A stretch of DNA of 64,000 nt. Source: JBASEY01 sp964404285. Lineage in GTDB: Bacteria > CSSED10-310. The notes under the pieces are model-generated. The model was not told the DNA's origin. It made no database searches and was given only the letters and a program-made list of their open reading frames with translations. The translations under genes were made by a program, and so were the position numbers. This document shows positions 9,829 through 20,700 of the stretch, piece by piece (positions within the stretch are counted from its first letter, which is position 1; the number at the start of each line of letters is the position of its first letter). The stretch is taken from contig CAYOJK010000004.1 in NCBI GenBank assembly GCA_964404285.1, forward strand, positions 132,933 to 196,932, in the 5' to 3' direction.

Positions 9829-10245
9829 ATGAAAGCTTTAATACAAAAAATGTCAAACACTGATTTGGGATTATTGCTATTGCGTTTATCTATTGGCGGT
9901 CTCCTCCTTTTGCATGGATTACACAAATTGATATACGGCACTGGAGCGATAGCACATTTACTCTCCGCAAAAGGGCTTCCGGAAATTATGGCACATGGGG
10001 TCATTATCGGCGAGTTCATTGCACCATTATTGATTATCATAGGACTTTTCACCCGTCCTGCAGCCGCTACCGTGGTGTTTGTAATGGTCATGTCTATTTA
10101 TCTTGCATTTGGCTGGAGCGGTTTTAAGCTGACGGAAATGGGAGGCCTTGGTGTGGAGCTGAACCTATTATATCTATTAGGCGCTCTGGCGCTGGTATTT
10201 ACTGGTGCAGGCAGATTTGCTGTCTCAAAAAATTTATGGAGCTGA
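9829..10245 (+). CDS. DoxX-family membrane protein
   Basis: A 138-residue protein with four hydrophobic segments (about 10-35, 55-75, 78-98, 110-130). The pattern L-L-L-L-R-L-S-I-G-G-L-L-L-L-H-G followed by G-E-F-I-A-P-L-L-I-I-I-G-L-F-T-R is typical of DoxX/DoxD. DoxX members are inner-membrane proteins linked to quinone or thiol redox balance. Start taken at 9829 behind GGAGAGG; the earlier ATG at 9802 lacks a site. Its stop overlaps the end of the convergent TPR gene by 12 nt. Confidence 0.88.
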   Translation: MKALIQKMSNTDLGLLLLRLSIGGLLLLHGLHKLIYGTGAIAHLLSAKGLPEIMAHGVIIGEFIAPLLIIIGLFTRPAAATVVFVMVMSIYLAFGWSGFKLTEMGGLGVELNLLYLLGALALVFTGAGRFAVSKNLWS

Positions 10246-11562
10246 TTCGGTAGAAAACAAATAGTCCAATGCTTTTTGCGGTAGATCGGCATCGTCATCC
10301 AGATCCGTCAGTTCACTGATCATGGTAAGGGTGGGGTGATGACCTGGCAAATACCCGCTCCAAAGACGCGCTGCTCGATTCCAATGAAGCCGCGCTTCAC
10401 GAAAAGAACCTTCCAGGTGACAGGCAATACCGGCTCCAAAACGCGCCATTTCGTCTGCAGGAAATAAGATGGATGTGGCGATAAATACGTTTAGCGCACT
10501 GATAATCCGGTCGTTTTTTAGATAAAATCGGCCCAAACCCAACAAAGGTTCAGCTTCATTTGGATTCTCCATAATCTTTTTTACCAACTCTGCTGTTTCA
10601 GAATCAAGATAACGACGATAGTGGATTACGTTGTTGAAATAGGCTGAAAAAATAACGGGGTTTTCTTTTGGTGGAAGGAGTCTAACGGCTTTAAGCATAA
10701 TTTCATGATTATATTGGTCTGACCCGGATAAGGATTCCAACGTTTGCTCAAGGCTCGTAACAAGATCATTCCCTTGGCGGATACCGATTTCTTTTTCAAA
10801 AGAACCGCGTAATTTTTGAACGATCCGTTCAATAGATACGTCTTGATCAAGGGCTAATTCATGCAATCCAAGTAAAATAGAATCAACAGAAAACAGTAGT
10901 TCAACTGCACTGGATTCAATTAATTTCAGTGCATCTTTTAGAGTTTTGATGCTGTCTTCTGACAGATCGTTAGGTATCAAAGTCGAGAAATCACTATCTT
11001 TGATCATTGAATCATCTGAAGTTGATGGGGTTACTGACTGTTGTGCCGCTGCTATTGCTTCATCATAAGAAATTTCAAACATGAAATTCCATAGAGGATT
11101 ACCTCCCGGGTTGTCTCTTTGTCGCTTATGAATTTCAAGAAAATACAGTCCTGCGCATGCAGCCCGGAATTTTTCTGGTGATTTCTTGACTTGGCCCAAC
11201 CGTTTCATCAGTACATCTTCGATATATTGTTCAAATGCCGGGGTTAAGAACGGAGGTAATGTTCTATTTAAAATAGTCATTCGCCTATCTAATAGGTCTG
11301 GTATAGATTCCAATTCTTCAGATGCTGTTTCTGCTAATTGGTCAAGCGCTTCCATCAATTTTACAAGTGGAAAACGAAGGGAAGCCAGTTCCGGTTCATA
11401 TCGAATGGATTCCCCCAAATGTTCCATAGCACGTTGAAGTTTTTCCGGGTTAGTGAAATCTTTGCGAAGCGTGTCAAGACTTATAACCGGTGAGTTACTT
11501 TGTGGGGATTGTCGTTGTTTTTTTTTCTTAGAGGTATTTTTTTGTCGTTTTTTCCAAACCAT
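10234..11562 (-). CDS. TPR-containing protein of unknown function
   Basis: A 442-residue soluble protein. The N-terminus is strongly basic (K-K-R-Q-K-N-T-S-K-K-K-K), and the C-terminal third carries tetratricopeptide-like helices (L-L-G-L-G-R-F-Y-L-K-N-D-R-I-I-S-A-L-N-V). No catalytic motif is seen. The frame stays open 216 nt further upstream, but that part overlaps the divergent phosphatase gene, so the ATG at 11562 is preferred although its ribosome site is poor. I do not recognise a specific family. Confidence 0.72.
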   Translation of the reverse strand: MVWKKRQKNTSKKKKQRQSPQSNSPVISLDTLRKDFTNPEKLQRAMEHLGESIRYEPELASLRFPLVKLMEALDQLAETASEELESIPDLLDRRMTILNRTLPPFLTPAFEQYIEDVLMKRLGQVKKSPEKFRAACAGLYFLEIHKRQRDNPGGNPLWNFMFEISYDEAIAAAQQSVTPSTSDDSMIKDSDFSTLIPNDLSEDSIKTLKDALKLIESSAVELLFSVDSILLGLHELALDQDVSIERIVQKLRGSFEKEIGIRQGNDLVTSLEQTLESLSGSDQYNHEIMLKAVRLLPPKENPVIFSAYFNNVIHYRRYLDSETAELVKKIMENPNEAEPLLGLGRFYLKNDRIISALNVFIATSILFPADEMARFGAGIACHLEGSFREARLHWNRAARLWSGYLPGHHPTLTMISELTDLDDDADLPQKALDYLFSTESAP

Positions 11563-11593
11563 AGGAGTATTACTATCAGAAAGGAGGGAGGAA

Positions 11594-12142
11594 TTGTCAA
11601 ATAAAAATAACGGGGAACAGGTTATGAAAAGCAGGGAATATCGAAGATTCAGAATTTTATTTGTCTGTGAGGGTAACACATGTAGAAGCCCTATGGCGGA
11701 GGTGGCTTTGCGTGCCAAAGTGCCGCAGCCTTTGGTACAATCTGTGGAAATCATGTCGGCTGGACTGAGTACATTCAACGGATTACCGGCAACAGAAGAC
11801 GCAGAGTTTGCGGCTGAACAGAAAGGATATGATTTAACCGGGCATCGTTCACGCCAGATCAGCGGAAGTCTGGTTGAGAGCAGCGATTTGATTCTCTGTA
11901 TGGAACCTGCCCAAGCACGTTATCTGCAAGAGCGGTTTCCGGATAGCGCTGACCGAATTCATGCTTTGCGACTGTTTGCCGGTGGAGTTGACAAACCTAT
12001 TGAAGATCCTTTTATGAAAGGCCTTTTAGCCTATATAAAAACCTTGACACAGATTGATAATGAACTGAGACGGTGCAGAGTCAAAATATGGAATATGGCA
12101 CGCAGCCAAAAAGCAGATTTTCCTCCCATATCTGATTCGTAA
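11594..12142 (+). CDS. Low-molecular-weight protein tyrosine phosphatase / arsenate reductase family
   Basis: The signature loop C-E-G-N-T-C-R-S (CX5R) near the N-terminus, in I-L-F-V-C-E-G-N-T-C-R-S-P-M-A-E, identifies the family. The general-acid Asp lies in E-D-P-F near the C-terminus. In bacteria these act on tyrosine-phosphorylated exopolysaccharide kinases or on protein arginine phosphates. The start is uncertain. A TTG at 11594 sits 6 nt behind the very strong site AAGGAGG, while the first ATG with a sensible length is at 11624 and has only GGGG upstream. I annotate the TTG. Only about 31 bp separate it from the divergent TPR gene. Confidence 0.86.
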   Translation: MSNKNNGEQVMKSREYRRFRILFVCEGNTCRSPMAEVALRAKVPQPLVQSVEIMSAGLSTFNGLPATEDAEFAAEQKGYDLTGHRSRQISGSLVESSDLILCMEPAQARYLQERFPDSADRIHALRLFAGGVDKPIEDPFMKGLLAYIKTLTQIDNELRRCRVKIWNMARSQKADFPPISDS

Positions 12143-12161
12143 AGACTTTAATGTGAATATT

Positions 12162-13688
12162 CTATTCAATTCTTGGAAACAGATTATGTATTTCACCCAA
12201 TAAAGTTCCAGGCTTAAGAGTTCCTGGAATAAAAGAAGCATTTTCCTGATAAGAATTCTTGGCCAGTCCCAATGATTGTAACGCTTTCTCTGCGGTCTCC
12301 GGGATAATCGGATAAAATGCTCGAAAATACATGTGAAGACAATCTAACATTGTGTAGCAGATACTTAAAAAGCGGGTACGTTGTGAGTCGTCTTTAACTA
12401 GTTTCCAGGGTTCAACATCGTTATAATGAGTGTTTAGTCTGTCGGCAATTTGTAACAAAGTTTTGATGGTTTCCGGTAAAGTCAATAAATCAGCGGTATT
12501 GACAATATGTTGCAGTTTGTCAGCGACAAACTTGCCAAGCTTGTTATCATCGTCAGTTATTTCTATTGGTTCCGGCACTTTTCCTTCACAACGTTTGAAT
12601 ACAAATTTTAAGACACGAGAATGCAAGTTTCCGATATTGTTGGCCAGATCGGTGTTATAGGTTGATTCTATAAGGTCTTTAGAAATCTGAGCATCACCGC
12701 CGCCCATATTTTTTGCTAAATAGTAACGCAGGGCATCCACGCTTATTGCGTCGATGATTTGGTATGGGTCGACGACATTTCCAAGAGATTTAGACATTTT
12801 TTGGCCGCCCTCACCAACCCAGTATCCATGTATGCGGTAAAATTTCGGAGGATCGATGCCGATAGCACGCAACATGATCGGCCAATAAATCAAATGTGTT
12901 TTGATAATATCTTTCGCCATAATATGCATAACGTTAGACCACCAAAAGTCAAATTTATCACTATGACCATAACCAATATTAGATACATAATTCAGTAGAG
13001 CGTCAAACCAGACATAAGCAACAAAATCAGGATCAAAAGGCAACTCAATACCATGCCATACTCTACTTTTCGGTCTTGAAATACAAAGGTCTTCCAAAGG
13101 TTCATTCAACATGCCAAGGATTTCGCGACGGTAGCTTTCAGGTTGTATAAGCTGATCACTCTGTTTCAGCCAATCGATAAGCCATGACCGATGTTTTTCC
13201 AAATCAAAAAAATAATTGGTCTCAGTCTGTTTTTGCGGTGGTGTCAGATGATCTTTACACCGCCCCATAGCGTCTAATTCACCTTCAGTTTTAAACTGTT
13301 CACACCCAATACAATACAATCCGGTATATTGCTTCTTGACGATCAAATTTCGATCGTACAGATTTTGTAAGATTTCACGCACCAGGGTTTTGTGATGAGA
13401 ATCCGTTGTGCGCACAAAAACATCATAGGCCACATTACATCGATCAAAAAGATCACGGAATTGCTTAGCTTGAGCGGCCAAGAAAACCTCAGGTTGTTGC
13501 CCTGATTGTTCAATCACCTGTTGAATTTTCTGGCCATGCTCATCAGTGCCAGTTGAATATAATGTCGGAATACCTTGCATCAGGCTGAATCGTTTCAAGA
13601 TATCTCCCATTATGGAAGTGTGAGCATGACCGATATGGGGAAGACCGTTAACATAATAAATCGGTGTTGTAATATACTTGGATGTCAT
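12162..13688 (-). CDS. metG: Methionyl-tRNA synthetase
   Basis: A 508-residue class I synthetase charging tRNA-Met. The H-I-G-H motif occurs near residue 18 and K-M-S-K-S-L-G-N near residue 297. The connective peptide has C-I-G-C ... G-R-C-K, giving three cysteines of a reduced zinc knuckle. There is no C-terminal tRNA-binding (EMAP/Trbp111) domain, so it is the short form. The ribosome site AAGGAG precedes the ATG by 6 nt. The gene is convergent with the phosphatase gene (19 bp between stops) and appears single-gene. Confidence 0.97.
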   Translation of the reverse strand: MTSKYITTPIYYVNGLPHIGHAHTSIMGDILKRFSLMQGIPTLYSTGTDEHGQKIQQVIEQSGQQPEVFLAAQAKQFRDLFDRCNVAYDVFVRTTDSHHKTLVREILQNLYDRNLIVKKQYTGLYCIGCEQFKTEGELDAMGRCKDHLTPPQKQTETNYFFDLEKHRSWLIDWLKQSDQLIQPESYRREILGMLNEPLEDLCISRPKSRVWHGIELPFDPDFVAYVWFDALLNYVSNIGYGHSDKFDFWWSNVMHIMAKDIIKTHLIYWPIMLRAIGIDPPKFYRIHGYWVGEGGQKMSKSLGNVVDPYQIIDAISVDALRYYLAKNMGGGDAQISKDLIESTYNTDLANNIGNLHSRVLKFVFKRCEGKVPEPIEITDDDNKLGKFVADKLQHIVNTADLLTLPETIKTLLQIADRLNTHYNDVEPWKLVKDDSQRTRFLSICYTMLDCLHMYFRAFYPIIPETAEKALQSLGLAKNSYQENASFIPGTLKPGTLLGEIHNLFPRIE

Positions 13689-13869
13689 TATCAGCTCCTT
13701 TTGTAATCTTTGAAACTAACATACTTCGCCATCGGAATATTCCGTTGAGACGAATATGAATGATACTGACTTGCTAAAAGCTGAGCAAGTATAAGTTGAA
13801 TACGTTCTCAATATTGCTTCGCGCCATCATTCTGTTCAAATATCAATATTGCTTAATCCGAGTTTCGAT

Positions 13870-14877
13870 TCATTCGTTAGCGCCTGATTCATCGATCTGC
13901 CGTACGGTGATACGATCCAGACGAAGTGCATCACGAGCGACATAATACACCAGCACGCGGAACTCCATTCCTTCCGCCCCATCGTATTCAAAGGGGAGAG
14001 ATATTTCAGTAAATTCATCAGGAGCGGTGAAATCAGATGTTGATAGTCCTCGAATTGCATAGGTTTTGTTGCCAGTGCCGCCATCAAAGTGTCCATAATG
14101 AGAATACACGTCTAATGTGGCGATCGATTCTGCATTAAAATTTGGAGCGATTGCAAATCGATAAACCACCTCATATCGCCCAGGTTTTGGCAGCGAAATA
14201 TAAGGACCATAGGCCAGAGCATGAGCATTAGTCCATGCTTTGCCATCGATCGCAAGAGGATCGTCCATCTCCACGCCAACATGATGCGTCAATAGGTTGT
14301 TACCCCAGCGAGTCAAGCCTTGTGGACCGGCAAACCCGATACTGTCCAAATAAAAATCCTCCTTTCCGCTGATCAACATATCAACATCAAAATGTAAGGC
14401 TATCGGTTTGTCCAAAGTAAACGGCCATTCCACCAAAGCATACGACGAACCATCCCCAAAAACCTCTCTTGCAATATCCTTGGTAAACAGAACGACTTTT
14501 GTGTCAGTCTGAACCATTTTAAGCTGACAGATCAGGGCTGAAGCCGGTACCCGAGCAGTACATCGTGCGTACATGTAAAATGTATAATCGCCGTCATCGA
14601 GCTTGACCGATGGGGAGCCGGCTATCAGGGGGTCCAACCAGATAGATTGCCCGTTCAATGCTTTGGGGTCTGAATCGATTCTACCGATGAAATGGTTGAA
14701 GTCTGTTTCCTCCAAAACCAGATCATTGGTCGAGCTAGAACAAGAAATCAACAGAATCATTATTCCGGCACATAATATTATTTTTGTAATTTCTCTAATT
14801 ACAAAGTTATTCGTCGATATATCGATACCCTTCAATAAAAATAACTTGCTCAAGTAAAAACGGACGAATTGTTTCAT
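13870..14877 (-). CDS. Hypothetical lipoprotein with two beta-sandwich repeats
   Basis: A 335-residue protein. A long basic N-terminus is followed by a hydrophobic stretch and the lipobox L-L-I-S-C, with lipidation predicted near residue 47. The rest seems to be two similar modules. Each starts with a phrase like G-Q-S-I-W-L-D or G-K-A-W-T-N and ends with F-Y-L-D-S-I-G-F or L-R-L-D-R-I-T-V, which resembles carbohydrate-binding (galactose-binding-like) domains. The start at 14877 follows GGAAGG. It lies downstream of the subtilase cluster on the same strand, beyond a terminator, so it is probably transcribed separately. Function unknown. Confidence 0.7.
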   Translation of the reverse strand: MKQFVRFYLSKLFLLKGIDISTNNFVIREITKIILCAGIMILLISCSSSTNDLVLEETDFNHFIGRIDSDPKALNGQSIWLDPLIAGSPSVKLDDGDYTFYMYARCTARVPASALICQLKMVQTDTKVVLFTKDIAREVFGDGSSYALVEWPFTLDKPIALHFDVDMLISGKEDFYLDSIGFAGPQGLTRWGNNLLTHHVGVEMDDPLAIDGKAWTNAHALAYGPYISLPKPGRYEVVYRFAIAPNFNAESIATLDVYSHYGHFDGGTGNKTYAIRGLSTSDFTAPDEFTEISLPFEYDGAEGMEFRVLVYYVARDALRLDRITVRQIDESGANE

Positions 14878-15010
14878 TGATTACCTTCCAAAGATTGACA
14901 ATTTTGCCTCTCGTATCCTGATATCTGCATGTCGCCTTAAAAGACAGGTGTTTAAAATTTTTAAACATGCCTTGTACCTCTTGTAGTCAGTATCCTGCAT
15001 TTTCACTTTT

Positions 15011-15039
15011 AAAAAAACCCCCCATTAAAACGGGGGGTT
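15011..15039 (-). terminator. Intrinsic terminator after the dockerin subtilase
   Basis: An 8-bp perfect stem, AACCCCCC (15016-15023) and GGGGGGTT (15032-15039), closes an 8-nt loop. On the minus strand it is followed by seven T residues (15017-15011). It lies about 50 nt past the stop of the subtilase that ends at 15092 and is the clearest terminator in the window. Confidence 0.85.
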
Positions 15040-15091
15040 AATATTTTTCATTTGCGTGGTGCGCTTAAACTTGTTTCGATCACCGTTCTTT

Positions 15092-17497
15092 CTACAGTGG
15101 ATCGACGCATGAACCCTGACCTAAAGCTGCGAAAAATATTTGTTGTGCATCGATAGCGGTGATTTGAGAATCACCGTTGCAGTCGGCTGCACATGCTTCT
15201 TCATAAGTTGGGGTGTAGGCGCCAAGAGAGAAATAAAACGCCAGTTGTGAGTCGATCGATGACAAAGAACCGTCAAAATTGACATCACCATTATTGATAC
15301 AAGGTTCTTGTGTTGGAGTCGGAGTCGGTTCGGATTCTTGAGCCAAGCCACCGGTTATCACCAGAGCGTAGGGTTGATGGCCGCCGGTTTCGCCATTGGG
15401 CACGTTATAGCCGTTCACTTTTATCGTGTATGTGCCGGCTGACAAAACGCCACCATTGATATAAATACACTCTGTCGGATTGGTTCGATCACGGGTTGTG
15501 CCGGTTGAACTCCATCCACTCGAAAAATTGTTGCCACAGTAGGTCACCGTACCGTTCGTCAGCTCCAAATCCAGATCGTTGACAAGGTTGTTACCAACAC
15601 GGTCTGTCCAAGCAAGGGATATTTTAAGGGGCATAGCAGGATCAGCGATAGTGATATCGTAGGTATGGGTTTCACTGGTGGTGACACCGACAGCTTTGTC
15701 GATTACCAGCAGTTTTCGGGCGTCACCAGCGAAATACAGTGTATCGTCCAACATGATGCGTCCCCAGCCCTGATCGTTCGATGGCCGAGCTGTTGTTCCC
15801 GTCATATTTTGAGCGGAATTGATCAGAACCGCTTTCATCAAGGCAGCGCTTGGAATCATCGGTAGAGCCGATCCGGCTGTGCCACCGGGATAATATCCAT
15901 CAACAAAATACTGGCGGATCATTGCCGCAGCGCCTGCCACTGCCGGTGTTGCCATCGATGTGCCGGAAAAATTGGCATTGACGATATTACATGTGCGGCC
16001 GGACGGACTTGTCGTGTTTTTGGCGGAATGAATGCCGGCAGGGTTTACTGCTGTGTCTGTAGCAGGCGCCGTTACGGTCGGCGCCATTCTGTTCGAGCTG
16101 GAAACGGGTCCGCGGCTCGACTGTGTAAACATATTCTGCATATTCTGTAAATTATCTGAACCTCCAACACAAATCAGGTTCTTGGCTACGCCGGGGTAGC
16201 CGACAGTACCGGAATTGGGACCGGAATTGCCGGCGGCAAACAGCACCAGAAAATCCTTGTTGCTCCACATAAAATTATCGACGTCTTCACAGTAAGTTTC
16301 GTAGCTGTTGCTTGTGCTTCCCCAAGAATTCGTGTGCAGATAACCGCCATCTGCTTTCGTATCCGACAGGGTCGTCGTCAGTGAGGACGGTGGGTTGACC
16401 ATGCCAAGCAAGCATTGCAGCCAGCCGTCTTCGCCGATATCACCAAACGTGATTTTAGCTCCCGGCGCCATACCTTGATATTGTAGATTGGAAGCGCCGT
16501 CATCGGGTGAGCCGGCCGCTGTTCCCGCAACGTGCGTTCCGTGACCCATTGAGCAGCCGTCCCAGGCATTTCCGCCATACAGCCGATACGCGATGATTTT
16601 GCGATGGTTGTAATTGGGAGTCGTGCCCGGCAAACCTTGAGTGGAATCATAGAAAAAACAATGATGTGGATCGACACCGGAATCCATGACGCCAATGATC
16701 TGACCGGTTCCATCGACGCCTTTTTGCCACAAAGGCGTTCCGCCGGCAACTGAACCTGACTGGATGACATAACGCGTCTCATCGTTCAAAGCGAAAAATT
16801 CACCTTTTTCTTCAATGCGGTAGATGCTTTCAATTTGTGCCAATTCGGGAATGAGTTCGGGCAAAAGCCTTATATGCAGCGATTTTCGATAGGGTGTATC
16901 CACCATATCGAGAATCTCATCGGTCCAATACGCCAAATCCGCTTTCAATTCGGACAAGGATTCACCTTCAAACAAAGTGACAATCAAGGTCAGGTGGCTG
17001 TCAGCCAGACGATCAGGATCGACCATAGGTGTTTGACCAATTAAAGGATCGATACGATAGGCAGGCTCGTAAGGGCCGACCCATCGGATTTCGGGTATTG
17101 ATTTAACTGCTTGGGCCGCATCCAGGTCTATTGTTCTACAGATGAATGTAAAATGAGACACATAACGAAGTGGTTCGAAGCCGGCCTGCCGCAACGATGC
17201 TTTGTGAGCTTCAGTGATCGGCCCGGTGAATTGAACAAGCTGGTATCGAGGGACAACACCATCCGCAAGCTGAAGAGCTTCCGGAATGGCCGGCAGACCT
17301 TGAAGCGGGTCAAAAACAGCGTTGGTCACTTGAATAACTCCCAGATCATCTGCATTTGAAACCATTGAAAAAGGAGGCTGAGCAGAGTTTGGCCAGAAGT
17401 CTATATTTCTTTCAACCATTTCTGAGTGCAGGGACGCGGATGCACCAACACCCATCATCAATAGCCATGATAGAGTAAGGACAAAATATTTTCTCAT
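15092..17497 (-). CDS. Secreted subtilisin-like protease with C-terminal dockerin
   Basis: An 801-residue S8 serine protease. A signal peptide (1-22) is followed by a prodomain-like region (about 60-250) and the catalytic domain with D272 (I-G-V-M-D-S-G-V-D), H319 (G-H-G-T-H) and S514 (G-T-S-M-A-T-P). A P-domain-like beta region comes next. After a short T-P-T-P-T-P linker the last 70 residues form a type I dockerin: two calcium-loop repeats (D-V-N-F-D-G-S-L-S-S-I-D and D-C-N-G-D-S-Q-I-T-A-I-D). Dockerins bind cohesins, and a cohesin-like protein lies about 4.7 kb away. The start at 17497 follows GGGGAGAT; earlier codons lack a site. It shares the prodomain and catalytic domain with the two paralogues upstream, but they have an anchor where this has the dockerin. 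Confidence 0.93.
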   Translation of the reverse strand: MRKYFVLTLSWLLMMGVGASASLHSEMVERNIDFWPNSAQPPFSMVSNADDLGVIQVTNAVFDPLQGLPAIPEALQLADGVVPRYQLVQFTGPITEAHKASLRQAGFEPLRYVSHFTFICRTIDLDAAQAVKSIPEIRWVGPYEPAYRIDPLIGQTPMVDPDRLADSHLTLIVTLFEGESLSELKADLAYWTDEILDMVDTPYRKSLHIRLLPELIPELAQIESIYRIEEKGEFFALNDETRYVIQSGSVAGGTPLWQKGVDGTGQIIGVMDSGVDPHHCFFYDSTQGLPGTTPNYNHRKIIAYRLYGGNAWDGCSMGHGTHVAGTAAGSPDDGASNLQYQGMAPGAKITFGDIGEDGWLQCLLGMVNPPSSLTTTLSDTKADGGYLHTNSWGSTSNSYETYCEDVDNFMWSNKDFLVLFAAGNSGPNSGTVGYPGVAKNLICVGGSDNLQNMQNMFTQSSRGPVSSSNRMAPTVTAPATDTAVNPAGIHSAKNTTSPSGRTCNIVNANFSGTSMATPAVAGAAAMIRQYFVDGYYPGGTAGSALPMIPSAALMKAVLINSAQNMTGTTARPSNDQGWGRIMLDDTLYFAGDARKLLVIDKAVGVTTSETHTYDITIADPAMPLKISLAWTDRVGNNLVNDLDLELTNGTVTYCGNNFSSGWSSTGTTRDRTNPTECIYINGGVLSAGTYTIKVNGYNVPNGETGGHQPYALVITGGLAQESEPTPTPTQEPCINNGDVNFDGSLSSIDSQLAFYFSLGAYTPTYEEACAADCNGDSQITAIDAQQIFFAALGQGSCVDPL

Positions 17498-17749
17498 TTT
17501 GAAATCTCCCCATAATTTTTTAACGAGCCAATTGCTGTTATCAGGCAATTAGTAATACTGAAAACACTGATGCAATGTCAGGCATCAGCGCCGCTAACAG
17601 TTCATATCATTAACTTTATTGTAAAACAAGAGTATCAGGTTTTGTTGTGACCCTTTTTTAAAGCGTGAATACTCTTGTTATATTCACATTACTGTCGTTT
17701 CGCCCCTCTTGCGATTATTCAATAGGCTGATTTGTGATTGACAGGGCTC

Positions 17750-20700
17750 TTATTGTCGTTTCCGCTGAAAAATCGGAGTGAGCATTAAGATACCAATCAA
17801 TGTCAAAAGCAATCCTGTGCCCATGGGCCCGGTGGTCGGTATCGGCAATGGTTCGGTCGGCGTGGGCGAAGGGCTCTCTGTCGGAAGTTCTGTGGGCGTC
17901 TCAGTGGGTATTGGTGGGTCCGTTGGTGTCGGAGTTGGAGTGTCAGTTGGCGTGTTTGTGGGCGTGTTGGTTGGCGTCAGAGTGGGTGTGGGCGTGTTCG
18001 TCGGTATTTCCGTAGGCGTATCCGTAGGCGCTGGCGTATCGGTAGGTGTAGGGGTTGGCGTATTAGTCGGCGTCTGAGTATGCGTCGGCGTGTCGGTAGG
18101 AGTATTGGTGGGCGTTAGCGTCGGCGTGTTGGTCGGCGTTGGCGTATCGGTCGGCGTGTTTGTAGGCGTCTGAGTAGGCGTTGGCGTGTCAGTTGGTGTA
18201 TTTGTCGGGGTTTGAGTCGGTGTGTTGGTTGGAGTTGGCGTATCGGTCGGGGTATCGGTCGGCGTGTTTGTAGGTGTCTGAGTGGGTGTTGGCGTGTTGG
18301 TCGGTGTCTGAGTAGGCGTTGGCGTATCGGTTGGTGTATTTGTCGGGGTTTGAGTCGGTGTGTTGGTTGGAGTTCGAGTTGGGGTTTGAGTGGGTGTATT
18401 GGTTGGAGTTCGAGTTGGGGGTATGGGTGTGAATGTTGGAGTGGCAGTTGGCGGTATAGGTGTAAATGTTGGAGTGGATGTCGGCGGTATAGGCGTAAAT
18501 GTTGGGGTGGATGTCGGCGGTACAGGGGTAAAAGTGGGTGGCACTGGAGTGAACGTCGGAACCGGTGTCGGTGTCGACGGTATCGGTGTAAATGTCGGAG
18601 TAGGTGTAACTTCGGCACAAGGACCAAAACAGAGCGAAACCTCCCCGTCTTCTATCGTCCATCCACTGCCGTCGTTTGAAGCTCGGATACCATCACCGGC
18701 GCCTTTGAACGTGTTCAACCATAAGAACCAACAAGATCCTGCACCGGTGGCGCCTTGGATGGACACCCATCCTGACGGATTGTTAACACAGGACGTAAAT
18801 TCGGCGTAATATTCATAAACCGGGAAAATAGAGAACGTTTCCCCTGTATTGAACCGGGAAGCTGTAACAGTTTCTTGGTAGGCAACAGCACCGGGTTGCC
18901 CGTTGTTGTCTGAATAAAACGTTATCGAAAAATCGGTGTTGGCGCGAGTGCAATCCGACCAGCCGGAACCGTCATTGTAAGCCTCGAGCCCGAACCACGT
19001 GATTGAGGCAATACTATTACTTAGACCGGAATAATTTTCCGCTGCCAGGTAACCCGCGGATGAATCGGAATTATAAGCGGTGCCGGTGAGATTTCCCGGT
19101 TGACTGTAAATGGTATCGAACGGACATTCCAGCATATCGCAGGGGTCGAAACAAATGGTTGTGGACCCTGTTTGGCTGTAACGCCATGCGACGACATAGT
19201 AGGTTGTTCCAGGTTGAAACAACAGACAGCCCGTTGTGAAAGAATAGGGTGAAGAACAGGAACCTCCGCATGAGTCATCGTCGCAGGCGATTTGAGTTCC
19301 TGGGCATGAATCCGCCCAGACCATCACTGACCAGTCATCCGAGGTGCGGCAGTTGTTGATATCGAAAGCCCAGTAGTCCGTAGGTGTAAAACGCCAGACG
19401 ATATCCCTGGAGTTTCCTGGAGAGCCGCAAGGAGCGTCGGTGCATTTGGTATAGGTTGTGCTCATGCCGACATTGGATGCTGGCAGACATAAAGGTTCAC
19501 CATAATTCCAAGCATGAATAAGGTTGTTTGTGATATCCGGCGCTTGTGCACAGGTGTTGCCGCCGTTGGACGGCGTGGCTGGCGGTTGTGGCGGGGTGTT
19601 GGTTGGTGTCGGCGTCATAGTTGGTGTTGCGGTTGGGCCGGATGGCGTCGCCGTTGGCGTTGTCGAATCGGTAATACCGCCGCTGATCACCAGCGCGTAG
19701 GGTTGCCGACCACCGGTCTCACCTTGCGGCACATTGTATCCCTGCACTTGAACCGTATAGGTTCCTGCCGATAAAACTCCGCTGTTGATATAAATACATT
19801 CCGTCGGGTTGGTGCGGTCGCGGGCGCTGCCGGTATTGCTCCATCCGTTGGTAAAGTTGTTGCCGTAATAGGTGTTTGAACCTCCTGTCAAAACCAGGTC
19901 CAGATCATTGACAAGGTTGTTGCCGCTTCGATCTGTCCAGACCAGCGAAATTTTCAAAGGGATGGATGGATCGGTAACGGTGAATGAGTAAGAATCCGTG
20001 CCACTTGTAGTGACTCCGGTTGTTTCGTCATAAACCAGTAGTTTTCTAGCATTACCGGCAAAATACAACGAGTCGGTCAACATAATACGTCCCCACCCCT
20101 GGTTATTGGAGGGGCGGGCTGTTGTACCTGTCATATTCTGCGTGGAGTTAACGAGCATGGCTTTCATCAACGCGGCGGACGGTGTCATCGAATTGCCGGG
20201 ATTGGCGGAGCCACTCGGATAATAGCCGTATCGAAAATATTGCCGAATCATCGCGGCAGCGCCGGCGACGGCAGGTGTCGCCATCGAGGTTCCCGACCAG
20301 CCGGAATAGACGATATTGCATGTTCGGCCGGTTGGGCTAGTGGTATTTTGAGCTGAATGGATACCTGCCTGACTAACCGCTGTATCCGTTGCCGGAGCGG
20401 TCAACGTCGGGGCATACCGGTTTGAACCGGAAACCGGACCACGGCTGGACGCATTGTACATGTTTTGCATGTTGGCCAAATTATCCGAGCCACCGACACA
20501 GATCAGGTTTTTGGCTGTTGCGGGATATCCCACCGTGCCGCTGTTCGGCCCGGCATTGCCGGCTGCGAACAGTATCAGGAAATTCTTGTTGCTCCACATA
20601 TAATTATCGACATCGGCACAGTAGGAATCATACTCATTGACGCTGCCTCCCCAACTGTTCGAGTGAATATACGCGCCGTCGGACTGCGTATTTGTAAAGG

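Noticed and set aside
17920..18620. Possible CRISPR array, because of many short direct repeats
   Set aside because: The units run without unique spacers, vary in length and code in frame for T-P-T-x.
17778..18809. Long Gly/Val-rich and Trp/Arg-rich open frames on the plus strand
   Set aside because: They are antisense shadows of the Thr/Pro repeat tract; the repeat lacks stop codons in several frames and the frames have no ribosome site.
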